NCBI RefSeq assembly: GCF_014218355.1
Contig: NZ_AP023368.1
Span: 1,802,001-1,866,000, forward strand
Length of the DNA: 64,000 nucleotides
DNA from: Anaerocolumna chitinilytica
GTDB lineage: Bacteria > Bacillota > Clostridia > Lachnospirales > Lachnospiraceae
Direction of reading: 5' to 3'
Shown: positions 18,825 through 27,840 of the stretch, one piece after another
Layout: each line of letters opens with the position of its first letter
Numbering within the stretch: the stretch's first letter is position 1
Program-made: the position numbers and the translations under genes
The notes under the pieces: generated by a model
The model's input: only the letters and a program-made list of their open reading frames with translations
Databases searched by the model: none
Told to the model about the DNA's origin: nothing

Positions 18825-20111
18825 TCATAGTATTATGCCTTTGTTCTCAAGCAATCTTATAGACATGAAAATCTTGCTTTTTTCGTCGCCATTATCTAGC
18901 TTGATTCCAGTAATCTCTTTTATTTTCCCTATCCGGTAGAACAAGGTGTTTCTATGGATATTCAGTGCTTTTGCGGCCTCAGCCGGTGCGGATGAGAAAT
19001 ATATATATTGTTTCAATGTGTTAAGAAGAGAAGTGCCATTTTTCCTGTCATAATTTATTAGCAATATAACAGCCGAATGGCAGATATCCATGGGATCATA
19101 CCTGTCGGATATCATTTCGGAAATAATATACAAGGTACAGTCGTCAAAACATATACAATGAGAGTTCCTTTTCTGGCCGATCTCAAGAGCGTCAAGTGCA
19201 TAGTGATATTGCTTCTTTGCTTCCGATAGAACGGAAAATTTCTGGCTGATCCCTACATATAAATTATTTTCCTCCAGGAATTTGGGAAAAGTGCCATTTG
19301 GTGAATTAAATAACCCCGCATAGAGAATTTCGTCAACAAATGCAACTATAGCTGAGTTATAGATAATACGCTGCCCCACCGGAATATAAGACTTTAATCT
19401 TTGAAAAACAACGGATACTTTACTGTCAAATGCTTCCTGCATACTGCTGCAGATAACTAAAATGTATATGAAATTCGACCTGATCCAATTTAGGTTTGAT
19501 TTCATACCGTGTAATGTATTATCGTCCGTTCTGCCCTCAATAAGGTCGGAAAGAATATAAGTTGGGTTATGATTGTTATCGAGGTTTAAGAGAATATTAC
19601 GTTGAAGTTGGGCAGCTAATAGACCACGAAGTTTTTCAATCAGCATATAATCTATTTCCTGAAATGCCATACCCTCTTCAAGGACTAGAAAACTGGCCAC
19701 CTCAATGATGTCTATTTTTACAGAAGCAATAAGCATGCCTTGGAACAAGGACTTATCCTTCTGGCTAAAATATAAAATTGGTTTTTTATCTTCCGGTGAA
19801 TGGTTAGAGTAAATCAAATCTTTGGAAACTTTGCTGAGATATTGGCTGCCGTTATCGCTATATTCAAACTGAAATACACTACTTGTATCATATGATGCGG
19901 CAAGAACTTTGAAGCTTGAATCATACAGCATCAACGGGCGGCCGAAAATCTTTCTTGCTTTATCAATTAAGGTTTGCAAACTCTTATTTGCAAAAAAAAC
20001 ATCAGAGAGTTCCTGCATATACAAAGCAACTTTTATTTCAGGATCACTTATTTCCGTTGAATCACTTTTGTTAAATTCCATAAAGATCTCCTTAGTTGTG
20101 CAATAGTCCAA
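18825..20111 (-). CDS. PucR-family transcriptional regulator
   Basis: This 428-residue protein ends with the PucR C-terminal helix-turn-helix ALNIHRNTLFYRIGKIKEIT. The central part resembles the GGDEF-like CdaR region. Its N-terminal half lacks a long classical PucR sensor but keeps a GAF-like segment (KIFGRPLMLYDSSFKVLAA). PucR/CdaR activators usually control neighbouring catabolic genes; the divergent amidohydrolase gene at 20259 is the obvious target. The start could also be the ATG ten codons downstream (20081), which has AAGGAGAT before it. Confidence 0.85.
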   Translation of the reverse strand: MDYCTTKEIFMEFNKSDSTEISDPEIKVALYMQELSDVFFANKSLQTLIDKARKIFGRPLMLYDSSFKVLAASYDTSSVFQFEYSDNGSQYLSKVSKDLIYSNHSPEDKKPILYFSQKDKSLFQGMLIASVKIDIIEVASFLVLEEGMAFQEIDYMLIEKLRGLLAAQLQRNILLNLDNNHNPTYILSDLIEGRTDDNTLHGMKSNLNWIRSNFIYILVICSSMQEAFDSKVSVVFQRLKSYIPVGQRIIYNSAIVAFVDEILYAGLFNSPNGTFPKFLEENNLYVGISQKFSVLSEAKKQYHYALDALEIGQKRNSHCICFDDCTLYIISEMISDRYDPMDICHSAVILLINYDRKNGTSLLNTLKQYIYFSSAPAEAAKALNIHRNTLFYRIGKIKEITGIKLDNGDEKSKIFMSIRLLENKGIIL

Positions 20112-20258
20112 TCATGCATGCAATTTATTCAAAACCTTTGAATCTGAGTACATTGCAGAATTATATGTAGTTTAATATTATAATTATTATCAGTCAAGTG
20201 ATTTATGCAGCTGAGATTGTACAGTAGCACAGTTATCAAAAAATAAGGAGGTAATATT

Positions 20259-21344
20259 ATGGCATCAACTGCAATAACAAATGCAAAAATTTTCAATGGA
20301 ACAAATATCTTAAGGACAGGTACGGTAGTTTTTGAAGACGGATTGATTACCGACAAAACAAGTGGTGAAATTACCATTGATGGTACTGGCTGTACACTTC
20401 TCCCGGGCCTTATTGACTCCCACGTTCATCTTGACTCACTGCATGATTTAGAGGCAGCAGCGCTTTGCGGTGTGACGACTATGCTTGATATGGCTACCAG
20501 GTCTGCAACAGCGTTCAATGCATTAAGAAACCATCCAGGTTTACCCAGTATTGAGAGCTGCTATCTGCCGGCATTTCCACCGGGCAGTGATGTCCGCACT
20601 AAGATGGGATATCCGGATAATGCAGAAATAAAGAGCAAACAAGAAGCCGTTCAATTTGTCAAGGAACAGATTTCTTCAGGCGCGGCTTATATAAAGATCC
20701 TTCTGGAAGAGCAGGGAGTAAGCGGCGGTGCTGAATTCCCGCTCGAACTTATCGTTGCCATTGTTGAGGAAGCTCACCGTTTGGATAAGCGTGTGATTAC
20801 TCATGCCGTTTCTCCAATATCCTATAAAGTCGCCATAGAGGCTGGCGTGGATGTTTTGACACATATTCCTTTTGCAATACCCTTGCCGCAGCCCATTATA
20901 GATGCGATGGCTGTTAAAGGGTGTGTATCGGTGCCGACAATGGGTATGATGAAAGGCATTGTCGAATCGGTTAAAAAGCAAAATCCCCAGGTACCGTTTA
21001 ACTACGAATTTGTACGGCAGTCGGTTGCGGCAATTCACAAAGCAGGTATAAATATCCTGGCTGGTACAGATTCCAACAACGACCCGACAGCTCCTTGTAC
21101 GATACCATACGGTTTCGGTCTTCAGACTGAACTATCATTTATGGTTGATGCAGGTTTGACACCTGTTGAGGCACTGCAAAGCGTCACAAACAAACCTTCG
21201 GATTATTTTGGACTCAAGGACAGAGGTGTTATTGCTGTCGGACACAGAGCTGACTTACTGCTTGTGAAAGGTGATCCCACGTTGGATATTCAGGCAATAA
21301 AGGATGTCAAAGGGGTCTGGATTAGTGGAAAAGCAGTGATATAA
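20259..21344 (+). CDS. Amidohydrolase-family metal-dependent hydrolase
   Basis: This 361-residue protein has the urease-like amidohydrolase layout: an N-terminal beta domain, LLPGLIDSHVHLD with metal ligands H55 and H57, a His in VITHAV, another in VLTHIP, and the metal-binding Asp in LAGTDSNNDP. The C-terminus has the usual GVIAVGHRADLLLVKGDP. Relatives act on cyclic amides, dipeptides (prolidase-like imidazolonepropionase group) and similar compounds; the substrate is not defined. AAGGAGGT precedes the ATG. It is divergent from a PucR gene, consistent with a substrate-induced catabolic enzyme. Confidence 0.87.
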   Translation: MASTAITNAKIFNGTNILRTGTVVFEDGLITDKTSGEITIDGTGCTLLPGLIDSHVHLDSLHDLEAAALCGVTTMLDMATRSATAFNALRNHPGLPSIESCYLPAFPPGSDVRTKMGYPDNAEIKSKQEAVQFVKEQISSGAAYIKILLEEQGVSGGAEFPLELIVAIVEEAHRLDKRVITHAVSPISYKVAIEAGVDVLTHIPFAIPLPQPIIDAMAVKGCVSVPTMGMMKGIVESVKKQNPQVPFNYEFVRQSVAAIHKAGINILAGTDSNNDPTAPCTIPYGFGLQTELSFMVDAGLTPVEALQSVTNKPSDYFGLKDRGVIAVGHRADLLLVKGDPTLDIQAIKDVKGVWISGKAVI

Positions 21345-21442
21345 AATAATAGAAAGCAGGTGCTATATTCTATTTAAAACCGGATACCTGACAAATAGCG
21401 ATTCTTAGAATTACCATTACAGAGAATGCAATTAGAGAATAT

Positions 21443-21479
21443 ACAAAAAAGTCCGAATTATAGTAATCGGACTTTTTGT
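21443..21479. terminator. Bidirectional terminator
   Basis: ACAAAAAAGTCCG (21443-21455) and CGGACTTTTTGT (21468-21479) form a stem with T runs in both directions. It serves the convergent amidohydrolase and gap genes. Confidence 0.8.
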
Positions 21480-21568
21480 ATGAAATAAACTTAATACCCT
21501 CTAGCAGCGAGCAGATTGATAATCCGATTTCCACTAGGTTGAATACAAAGTCAGTTTAATGCAAAACT

Positions 21569-22573
21569 TCATAGTTTAGCAATTTTGTCCAAGGTTCGGA
21601 TCATCTGGGAAGTAAAGCCATACTCATTATCATACCAGGCTATGGTCTTAACTAACTGCATATTTCCGAACGTGCTTACTTCGGTCTGTGTCGGATCAAA
21701 GACAGAACCAAACGTGGTCCCTACGATATCGCTGGATACGATTTCATGGTCGTTATAACCAAATGATTCGTTACCAAGAGAGGCTTCTTTCATAGCTTGA
21801 TTAACTTCTTCAACTGTTACTGACTTCGATAGAATGCTTACAAGTTCTGTTACTGAACCGTCGATTACGGGAACTCTCTGGGCGTGTCCCTGAAGTTTTC
21901 CCTTCAATTCAGGAATAACCAATCCGATTGCTTTTGCGGCACCGGTGGTGTGGGGAATAATGTTCGCAGCGGCAGCTCTGGCGGCTCTAAGGTCATTGCC
22001 TCTTGGACCATCTACGAGCATTTGGGTGCCGGTATAAGCATGAATTGTAGTCATTGTACCCAGTTCTATTCCAAATTTGTCGTTGAGTACTTTTGCCATA
22101 GGAGCCAAACAATTCGTGGTGCAGGAAGCAACAGAAACTATGACATCGTCTTTTGTTAGAGTGTCATCATTCACGTTATAGACAATGGTTTTCATGTTAC
22201 CGGCGGGGGCGGAGATCAGCACCTTTTTCGCACCGGCTCTTAGATGAGCCTCTGATTTTTCCGCCGAGGTGTAGAAGCCGGTTGATTCGATAACTATATC
22301 AACCTGTTCTTCTCCCCATGGAATGTTTTCAGCGTTCTTTTCCGCATATACACGAATTGATTTTCCATTTACAATAATGGAGTTTTCCGAATATTCCACC
22401 TCACCCTTAAAAGGACCGAAGGAAGAGTCATACCTGAGTAATTGAGCTAAGACTTTTGGACTTGTAAGATCATTGACTGCGACTACTTCCAAATCGCTGT
22501 TGACCTCTAAGATTCTTCGGAATGCCAGACGGCCGATACGGCCAAAACCATTGATACCAATTCTTGTTGCCAT
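21569..22573 (-). CDS. gap: Glyceraldehyde-3-phosphate dehydrogenase
   Basis: This 334-residue enzyme of glycolysis oxidises glyceraldehyde-3-phosphate with NAD and phosphate. The Rossmann motif [10 protein letters not shown]35 in VNDLTSP (NAD preference), the catalytic C151 in SVASCTTNC, and the C-terminal WYDNEYGF are all present. Length is normal. It is monocistronic here, without the usual pgk/tpiA neighbours, so it may be a second copy or simply separated from them. GGAGGAA lies before the start. Confidence 0.96.
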   Translation of the reverse strand: MATRIGINGFGRIGRLAFRRILEVNSDLEVVAVNDLTSPKVLAQLLRYDSSFGPFKGEVEYSENSIIVNGKSIRVYAEKNAENIPWGEEQVDIVIESTGFYTSAEKSEAHLRAGAKKVLISAPAGNMKTIVYNVNDDTLTKDDVIVSVASCTTNCLAPMAKVLNDKFGIELGTMTTIHAYTGTQMLVDGPRGNDLRAARAAAANIIPHTTGAAKAIGLVIPELKGKLQGHAQRVPVIDGSVTELVSILSKSVTVEEVNQAMKEASLGNESFGYNDHEIVSSDIVGTTFGSVFDPTQTEVSTFGNMQLVKTIAWYDNEYGFTSQMIRTLDKIAKL

Positions 22574-22667
22574 AAAATGTTCCTCCTTTATTTTAAATTA
22601 TATTATCATCTTGCGCTGAATTTTATGCATGGATTGGAAAATCCAGGTCTTTCAGTTATTTGTTTCT

Positions 22668-23312
22668 TTACTTCTGTACTAGCTTTTTACCTAACTCAAA
22701 AGCTTTTTTACAATCTTGAGGAAAAACTTCTTCCTGTCTTTGCGCTTTTTTCTCAGGATCAAACAAATGATTGACATACTTGGAATAGTCAGTGAATTGC
22801 TTTGTATCTGTTACAAAGAGAGACTGAGTTGGACCAAATATAACTGACATGGTATTCTCGGTATTTTTAAAGTGTTTTTCATATCCAAGCTTATGAGCAG
22901 TTTCTTCATTAACGTTCATTGTATAAATAAAAGCACTGGGAATAGTTTTTCCTAACAAAGAATCTTTTGTTTTAGAATATACCAAATATTGAAATATCAA
23001 TCTTTCCAGGAAAGATCGTAATGCGCCTGTTACATCAGAAAGATAAACAGGCGATCCCAGTACCAAAGCATCAGCCTCTTTTATCATTTCAAAGATTGGA
23101 GTCAAATCATCTTGTAATGCACATTTTCCATAACTTTTTCCGCCGGCAAGCTTACAGGCGAAACAGCTGATACATCCTTTGTAAGAAAGATCATATAGAT
23201 TAATTATTTCTGTTTGGGCTCCTTCGGATTCAGCTCCTTCCAATGCACTTTTCAGTAGAGTGCCCGTATTCGAATCTTTTCGAGGACTTCCGTTAATTGC
23301 TATTACCTTCAT
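22668..23312 (-). CDS. NADPH-dependent FMN reductase / flavodoxin-fold protein
   Basis: This 214-residue protein starts VIAINGSPRKDSNTG, the phosphate-binding loop of the FMN reductase family. It continues with GCISCFACK and ALVLGSPVYLSDVTGALRSF, typical of iron-sulfur-flavoprotein-like multimeric flavodoxin-fold proteins. The paired cysteines near residues 48-53 could bind a cluster or be redox active. It is divergent from an HxlR repressor, a pairing commonly seen for quinone and aldehyde stress. AGGGAGGATGC precedes the start. Confidence 0.88.
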   Translation of the reverse strand: MKVIAINGSPRKDSNTGTLLKSALEGAESEGAQTEIINLYDLSYKGCISCFACKLAGGKSYGKCALQDDLTPIFEMIKEADALVLGSPVYLSDVTGALRSFLERLIFQYLVYSKTKDSLLGKTIPSAFIYTMNVNEETAHKLGYEKHFKNTENTMSVIFGPTQSLFVTDTKQFTDYSKYVNHLFDPEKKAQRQEEVFPQDCKKAFELGKKLVQK

Positions 23313-23403
23313 AAATGCATCCTCCCTTATCTTTATTTACTTTACAAGCCAAATTGTATATTGTAATATGAAGTTGGTCAAGTATGCACAAATATGTTAT
23401 ATA

Positions 23404-23487
23404 CTAACCTTTAGGTTAGTTAGGTTGAAAAAAAGACAGTTTTTTCAACTACGGATTCAGGAATATCAAATCGAAGATTTGATATTC
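23404..23487. promoter_or_regulatory. Two palindromes in the HxlR/flavin-reductase interval
   Basis: CTAACCT-TT-AGGTTAG at 23404-23419 is a perfect palindrome, and AGGTTAG-type half sites recur near 23420 and 23494. A second, GAATATCAAATC-GAA-GATTTGATATTC at 23461-23487, is perfect over twelve base pairs per arm and lies 25 bases before the HxlR start. Either may be the HxlR operator; the second could also fold as an RNA hairpin. Confidence 0.6.
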
Positions 23488-23512
23488 ATAAAAAGGTTAG
23501 GAGGCTTTCATT

Positions 23513-23848
23513 ATGGATTTTGAAAATAAATATGGACAATGCCCCATGTTCTATACAATGTCGGTTGTTGAAGGCAAATGGAAATGGGTTATACTATGGA
23601 AAATTCATGAAGCTGAAATCATACGCTATAACAAACTGCATGAAGAACTGCAGCCAATAGCACACAGAACATTAAGCAAGCAGTTAAAAGAACTTGAAGC
23701 AAATAATCTAATCCATAGAGAGCAATACAACGAAGTTCCTCCCAAGGTAGAATATTCATTAACGGAAGAGGGGAAAACTTTAATACCAATATTGCACCTT
23801 ATGTTTCAATGGGGAGAAACGCAGCTTAGCAAGCATACACAGGAGTAA
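23513..23848 (+). CDS. HxlR-family regulator
   Basis: This 111-residue winged-helix protein has the family features: CPMFYTMSVVEGKWKWVILW with an N-terminal redox-type Cys (C10), RYNKLHEELQPIAHRTLSKQ, and YSLTEEGKTLIPIL. HxlR/YodB/HypR proteins sense aldehydes, quinones or disulfide stress through this cysteine and control adjacent reductases. The divergent flavin reductase gene at 22668-23312 is the probable target. AGGAGG lies before the start. Confidence 0.92.
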   Translation: MDFENKYGQCPMFYTMSVVEGKWKWVILWKIHEAEIIRYNKLHEELQPIAHRTLSKQLKELEANNLIHREQYNEVPPKVEYSLTEEGKTLIPILHLMFQWGETQLSKHTQE

Positions 23849-23898
23849 GGCGGCTTCAATAGGGTATTCTCTATAGAACCTGACGTTAGGAGATGATT

Positions 23899-25032
23899 AT
23901 GAAGAAAGAAATCAAAACAGATTACTATGACAATTTTACATGCATTGCAGGCAAGTGTTCGTTTAATTGCTGTCAAGAGTGGAAGATTGCAGTAGATGAT
24001 GATACTTATATAAAATGGAATCACTTAAGCTTAACAAAGCAAAATAATGATTATATAGATCAATATGTAAAGCAAAAAGATGGTACACGTGTCATTGCAT
24101 TGAATGAACAGAAGCAGTGCCCTTTCTTAAATGAACAGAAACTTTGCAATCTGGTATTAAATTTTGGAGATGAAGTTTTGTCTGAAACCTGTGCGATTTT
24201 CCCAAGGCAGATACACGAATTTGCAGATAGAAAAGAATATTCTTTGTTACCCGGCTGCCCAGAAGTTGTGGATTTAATGAATCAACAGGATAAAATTTGT
24301 TTTACGAAGAATTTGTTTGATCTGGATGAAGACATTTTGTTGCAGATTCGTACGATGATGATTACTATTATGCAAAATCAGCACTTTTCTATTTCAAAGA
24401 GTGTGATGATGATTTTTTATATTCTTCTGGACATTTATCAAAACAAATCCGTATTAAAAAAAGAGATAGACGAATATAAGGACAAAGCCATTTTAAAAGA
24501 ATTATCAGATACCATAGATAACATGCAATTTCTAAGTTTAGATACTTTTGAAGAAAATAATGAACTTTTTTTAGACATAGCTGAAAATTATCGAAAACAA
24601 GAGCTATATACCAGTTATCTGGAACCAATAGCTGTGATAGCGGAAAACTTATCGAGAGACTATGATAAGCGTAAAGTGATCGTACAATTACAGAAATTCG
24701 ATAAGCAGTTTTCTTCTTATGAAAAGTTATTTCGCAATTACCTTGTTGTAGAAATTTTCTCAAATAGTTTGATGCCAGAATCGGATTTGGAAAGTCTAGT
24801 TGTTATGATTCAGTGGATTGCTATGGAATATGCGATAATGAGGCACTCAATCTTTCTTAGTTGGTTACTTGAAGAAGAAAAACTATCTTATACTGTGGTA
24901 CGTAATTATATTGTAGTTATATCACGAATGATGGGATACGACCAAGAAGATATTTGTGAATATCTGGATAAAAGCTTTGAAAACTTAATATGGGAATGGG
25001 GATATTTGGCTTTGCTTATTGGGGCGGAATAA
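23899..25032 (+). CDS. fliB: FliB-like flagellin lysine-N-methylase
   Basis: This 377-residue protein matches the FliB family, whose founder methylates flagellin lysines. The N-terminal cysteine set CIAGKCSFNCCQEWKI and later cysteines in KQCPFLNEQKLCNL and ETCAIFPRQI probably hold an iron-sulfur cluster. No flagellar gene lies in the window, so the substrate may be another protein. ATG 23899 is chosen because TAGGAGA is about seven bases before it; an ATG two codons upstream overlaps that site. The last 16 codons are duplicated at 33932-33986. Confidence 0.85.
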   Translation: MKKEIKTDYYDNFTCIAGKCSFNCCQEWKIAVDDDTYIKWNHLSLTKQNNDYIDQYVKQKDGTRVIALNEQKQCPFLNEQKLCNLVLNFGDEVLSETCAIFPRQIHEFADRKEYSLLPGCPEVVDLMNQQDKICFTKNLFDLDEDILLQIRTMMITIMQNQHFSISKSVMMIFYILLDIYQNKSVLKKEIDEYKDKAILKELSDTIDNMQFLSLDTFEENNELFLDIAENYRKQELYTSYLEPIAVIAENLSRDYDKRKVIVQLQKFDKQFSSYEKLFRNYLVVEIFSNSLMPESDLESLVVMIQWIAMEYAIMRHSIFLSWLLEEEKLSYTVVRNYIVVISRMMGYDQEDICEYLDKSFENLIWEWGYLALLIGAE

Positions 25033-25039
25033 GGTGAAT
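24985..25039 (+). repeat. 55-bp direct repeat, copy A (fliB tail)
   Basis: The final codons of the fliB-like gene plus seven bases beyond its stop. They are identical to 33932-33986 except for one base (25024 G versus 33971 A). Confidence 0.95.
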
Positions 25040-25100
25040 GAAACAATGTATGAACATGTAGCGCTCTACCTAATGATATGAGTCGGCATTTGATAGATGG

Positions 25101-25670
25101 TTAATTAGAATCAGAAAAATACGGTATAACCTGAAAACGTTCCAGCAGAGACCACAATTGTTTTACGATATCCGCAGCAGGTATGGGTAATGAATTGATA
25201 ATCCACCATTCTAATACGCCAACTATAGCTGAAGACAGAAACTGTATCAAAACCTCACGGCTCATTTCTTGGTCTATGCCTCTGGAATCAACAAGTTCGC
25301 CGAGACTCTCCTGAATTGCGGCTGACATGCGCTTTCTGAAAGCGGGAACACCTTTGTTATTGAGCAACGCAGTATATATCGAAGCATGCTGCTCTAAATA
25401 CTCAAAAGCGTGAATGATAAGATATTTCGAAGGCAAACGATTTGTATCGTCAAGTGGCATGCAGGTTTCGAATAACTTATTAAAATAGTTATCCATACAT
25501 TTATCCAACAAATCGAACTTATCAATGTAATGCAGATAAACTGTACCACGGCTGACATCAGCTCTATCTGCTATTTCATTGATTGTTATCTGATTAAAAT
25601 CCTTCTCTGCAAGCAGTTCGGCAAAAGCCTTCATAACCGATTTTTGTGTCTTTAATATACGTCTATCCAT
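25101..25670 (-). CDS. TetR/AcrR-family regulator
   Basis: This 189-residue protein has an N-terminal HTH ITINEIADRADVSRGTVYLH and a ligand domain with ILIHAFEYLEQH and GVLEWWI, typical of the TetR_C_7/YfiR-like group. It is clearly paralogous to the 57309-57863 product over the first 55 residues (MDRRI, ADVSRGTVYLHYIDKFDLLDKC). It is divergent from a zinc-independent quinone oxidoreductase at 25865, its likely target. TTAACATC and GATGTTAA (25789-25796, 25810-25817) form a spaced inverted repeat between them. Confidence 0.9.
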   Translation of the reverse strand: MDRRILKTQKSVMKAFAELLAEKDFNQITINEIADRADVSRGTVYLHYIDKFDLLDKCMDNYFNKLFETCMPLDDTNRLPSKYLIIHAFEYLEQHASIYTALLNNKGVPAFRKRMSAAIQESLGELVDSRGIDQEMSREVLIQFLSSAIVGVLEWWIINSLPIPAADIVKQLWSLLERFQVIPYFSDSN

Positions 25671-25864
25671 GATCCCCCTCCGACTTAGTGAAAGTAAATT
25701 TTATTTAGTAATTAAACATAAATCCGAATTTCGTAAATAAATGATCAGATACAGTTTTTTTAACTATTGAATCCATCTAGCACTTTTGTTAACATCATGA
25801 TATCAGACAGATGTTAATAAGTAAACATGTGTTAAAAAAATATTTAAAAATAGGAGGATTTACT

Positions 25865-26839
25865 GTGAAAGCTATTGTTTTGAAAGAGTACGGAATTCCG
25901 GCGGTTTTACAGGAGCAAGAGGTAAATATACCAGCAATTACAGAAACACAGGTGCTTGTGGAAATGTTTGCAGCATCAATCAATCCGGCAGATTATGTTT
26001 TAAGGTCCGGTGCCGTTAAGGACATTCTGCCGGTCCAGTTACCGTACATTCTCGGTGCAGATCTTGCCGGTGTGGTCACGAAAATTGGGAATAAGGTAAC
26101 GCTTGTGAAACCGGGCGACCGTATCATGGGGATTCCCGTTAACAACGGCGGCGCCTATGCGGATTTTGTAGCAGTGGAAGAAAACGCACTTGCTGCAATT
26201 GGTCCGACGCTGTCTATTCAGGAAGCCGCCGCGTTACCAACGGTCGGGTTGACTGCCTGGCAGGCGTTGTATAAATATGGAAAGCTGCAGTCGGGACAGC
26301 GTATTCTGATTCATGCAGGCGCAGGCGGTGTGGGTCATATTGCTGTTCAACTTGCCAAGCAAGCAGGCGCTTATGTCATTGCAACAGCACGTGAATATAA
26401 CCATGATTTTGTACGGCAGTTAGGTGCCGACGAGGTCATTGATTATGCTATAAATGATTTCACTCAAACCATAAGTAGCCCTGTGGATGTTGTCTTGGAT
26501 ATGGTTATGGATAAGAGCACTGCCGTTTTAGATCCTACAATAGGTGAAACCGGTCAAAAAAGCTTCTCTGTATTGAAGGACGGTGGCAAGTTCCTCTCTT
26601 TGGTTGCTATGGCTATTAATGAGTATCCGAAAATCCGTGGAATCGAAGCTCAATTTGTCCATGCCGAGCCAAACCACGATGATCTGGTATCTATACTTCA
26701 ATATGTCCAGGAGCAGAAATTGAAGGTTCATTTGGGTGGGATTTACCCCTTTACTTCCCAGGGATTAACCGAAGCGTATCAAAAATGTGAAATAAATCCC
26801 AAAAGAGGAAAGGTCATCATTCAGAGAAAGCAGGGTTAA
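25865..26839 (+). CDS. NADP-dependent quinone oxidoreductase (MDR family)
   Basis: This 324-residue member of the medium-chain dehydrogenase family lacks the zinc-binding cysteine cluster and so belongs to the quinone-reductase branch. It shows SINPADYVLRSG, LGADLAGVVTKIG, and the nucleotide-binding LIHAGAGGVGHIAVQLAK. Such enzymes reduce quinones or enones with NADPH. The start is the GTG at 25865: AGGAGG lies at 25852-25857, and family similarity (VKAIVLKEYG) begins there. An ATG at 25811 lacks a ribosome site. It is divergent from TetR and ends in a bidirectional terminator. Confidence 0.9.
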   Translation: MKAIVLKEYGIPAVLQEQEVNIPAITETQVLVEMFAASINPADYVLRSGAVKDILPVQLPYILGADLAGVVTKIGNKVTLVKPGDRIMGIPVNNGGAYADFVAVEENALAAIGPTLSIQEAAALPTVGLTAWQALYKYGKLQSGQRILIHAGAGGVGHIAVQLAKQAGAYVIATAREYNHDFVRQLGADEVIDYAINDFTQTISSPVDVVLDMVMDKSTAVLDPTIGETGQKSFSVLKDGGKFLSLVAMAINEYPKIRGIEAQFVHAEPNHDDLVSILQYVQEQKLKVHLGGIYPFTSQGLTEAYQKCEINPKRGKVIIQRKQG

Positions 26840-26887
26840 ACTTTAGATAACAGGCTGTGTTCGCCTGAAACTTCCCATAGATATTGA

Positions 26888-26925
26888 TAAAAAATAAATC
26901 AACCTTTCGGTTGATTTATTTTTTG
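26888..26925. terminator. Bidirectional terminator
   Basis: AATAAATCAACC (26893-26904) and GGTTGATTTATT (26909-26920) pair perfectly around TTTC. T runs follow on both strands. Confidence 0.9.
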
Positions 26926-26944
26926 ATTTCCTGGTAAGTTCACT

Positions 26945-27583
26945 TTATGATGAAAAATATTTATATATAACATCAATTGTCGCATTAATCAGTCTTTCCA
27001 TGTCGATTTCGTTTTTCTCGAACACAATCCTATCAACGGTTGCTGATATTAAATCAAAGGTTACAATTGCGGCGGCTTCAATATCAGTCGATTTAAAATT
27101 ATCTTTCAATTGCTTGAAATGGCCGATTGTTGTCTGCAAGGTTTTTCTCCTTTGCTCATCCAGAATTTCAGCCACTTTGGGATTATAATAGGAGAGTACG
27201 TTCAGTTCTCTGTTTAACTCTTTTGATTCCTCATGTACTTTAATAAGATTTTCAATAAGAAGACGCAGCCAGGCCTTACTGTCTGTTTCTAAAAGGTTAA
27301 AGTCGTTTAGAACATAGTTTTTTGCCATGTCAAATTTCTCATGATACTTCTCCAGTATTTCCAGAAAAATTGTATCCTTGTCCTTAAAATATGAGTAGAG
27401 ACTTCCTATTGAAACTTCTGCTCTCTGGGCGATTTCGTTTGTTGTAGTGTTATAATATCCTTTTTCACAAAATAACTGAAGGGCGGAATTAAGAATTTTC
27501 TCTTTCATGCCAATACTTCGGGATTGTTTTGGTTTACGGATTGATCTATTTGGTTTTGCCAGGTTTTCAGACTTCATATTCAT
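26945..27583 (-). CDS. TetR/AcrR-family regulator
   Basis: This 212-residue protein has a basic N-terminal arm (NRSIRKPKQSRS), then the HTH TTTNEIAQRAEVSIGSLYSY and the dimerising ligand domain TetR_C. The ATG at 27577, two codons in, is better spaced from AGGAG and may be the true start. It is divergent from a peptide and DUF6790-like membrane protein unit. The interval holds two near-identical TGAGTAAAT operators, each close to one of the two promoters, so it probably represses both directions. Confidence 0.9.
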   Translation of the reverse strand: MNMKSENLAKPNRSIRKPKQSRSIGMKEKILNSALQLFCEKGYYNTTTNEIAQRAEVSIGSLYSYFKDKDTIFLEILEKYHEKFDMAKNYVLNDFNLLETDSKAWLRLLIENLIKVHEESKELNRELNVLSYYNPKVAEILDEQRRKTLQTTIGHFKQLKDNFKSTDIEAAAIVTFDLISATVDRIVFEKNEIDMERLINATIDVIYKYFSS

Positions 27584-27601
27584 CAGCTCCTTGTTGAATT
27601 T

Positions 27602-27630
27602 ATTGTAAAATGAAGGAGTTATTTTGTCAA
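27602..27630 (-). promoter_or_regulatory. Promoter of the TetR gene
   Basis: Read leftwards, TTGACA (27630-27625) and TACAAT (27607-27602) are 17 bases apart. Confidence 0.75.
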
Positions 27631-27638
27631 CATAAATA

Positions 27639-27652
27639 TAAGTATTTACTCA
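27639..27652. promoter_or_regulatory. TetR operator copy 1
   Basis: TAAGTATTTACTCA is a near-palindrome. Its complement TGAGTAAATACTTA matches the second copy at 27697 in eleven of fourteen positions. Confidence 0.7.
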
Positions 27653-27660
27653 TATTTGTA

Positions 27661-27710
27661 TTGACAAACAAGCAATCAAGATTTAATATAATAACATGAG
27701 TAAATGCTCA
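27661..27710 (+). promoter_or_regulatory. Promoter and TetR operator copy 2
   Basis: TTGACA (27661-27666) and TAATAT (27684-27689) are 17 bases apart. TGAGTAAATGCTCA (27697-27710) lies over the predicted start of transcription. Confidence 0.8.
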
Positions 27711-27734
27711 CATTAATAACGGAGTGAGGTTCAT

Positions 27735-27797
27735 ATGCCTTGCAACAGTACAATTATGGGCAACATACCCCAGGAATACGGAGGTACTCACTGGTAA
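27735..27797 (+). CDS. Putative 20-residue peptide ORF
   Basis: A short frame encodes MPCNSTIMGNIPQEYGGTHW and follows a good ribosome site, GGAGTGAGG at 27721-27729. It lies between the regulated promoter and the membrane-protein gene, 43 bases before it. It could be a leader peptide, a small functional peptide, or chance. No family was recognised. Confidence 0.4.
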   Translation: MPCNSTIMGNIPQEYGGTHW

Positions 27798-27840
27798 TAG
27801 GAAAAGTTAAAACAGAAAAAGAGAAAGAGGGTGATGTAAT

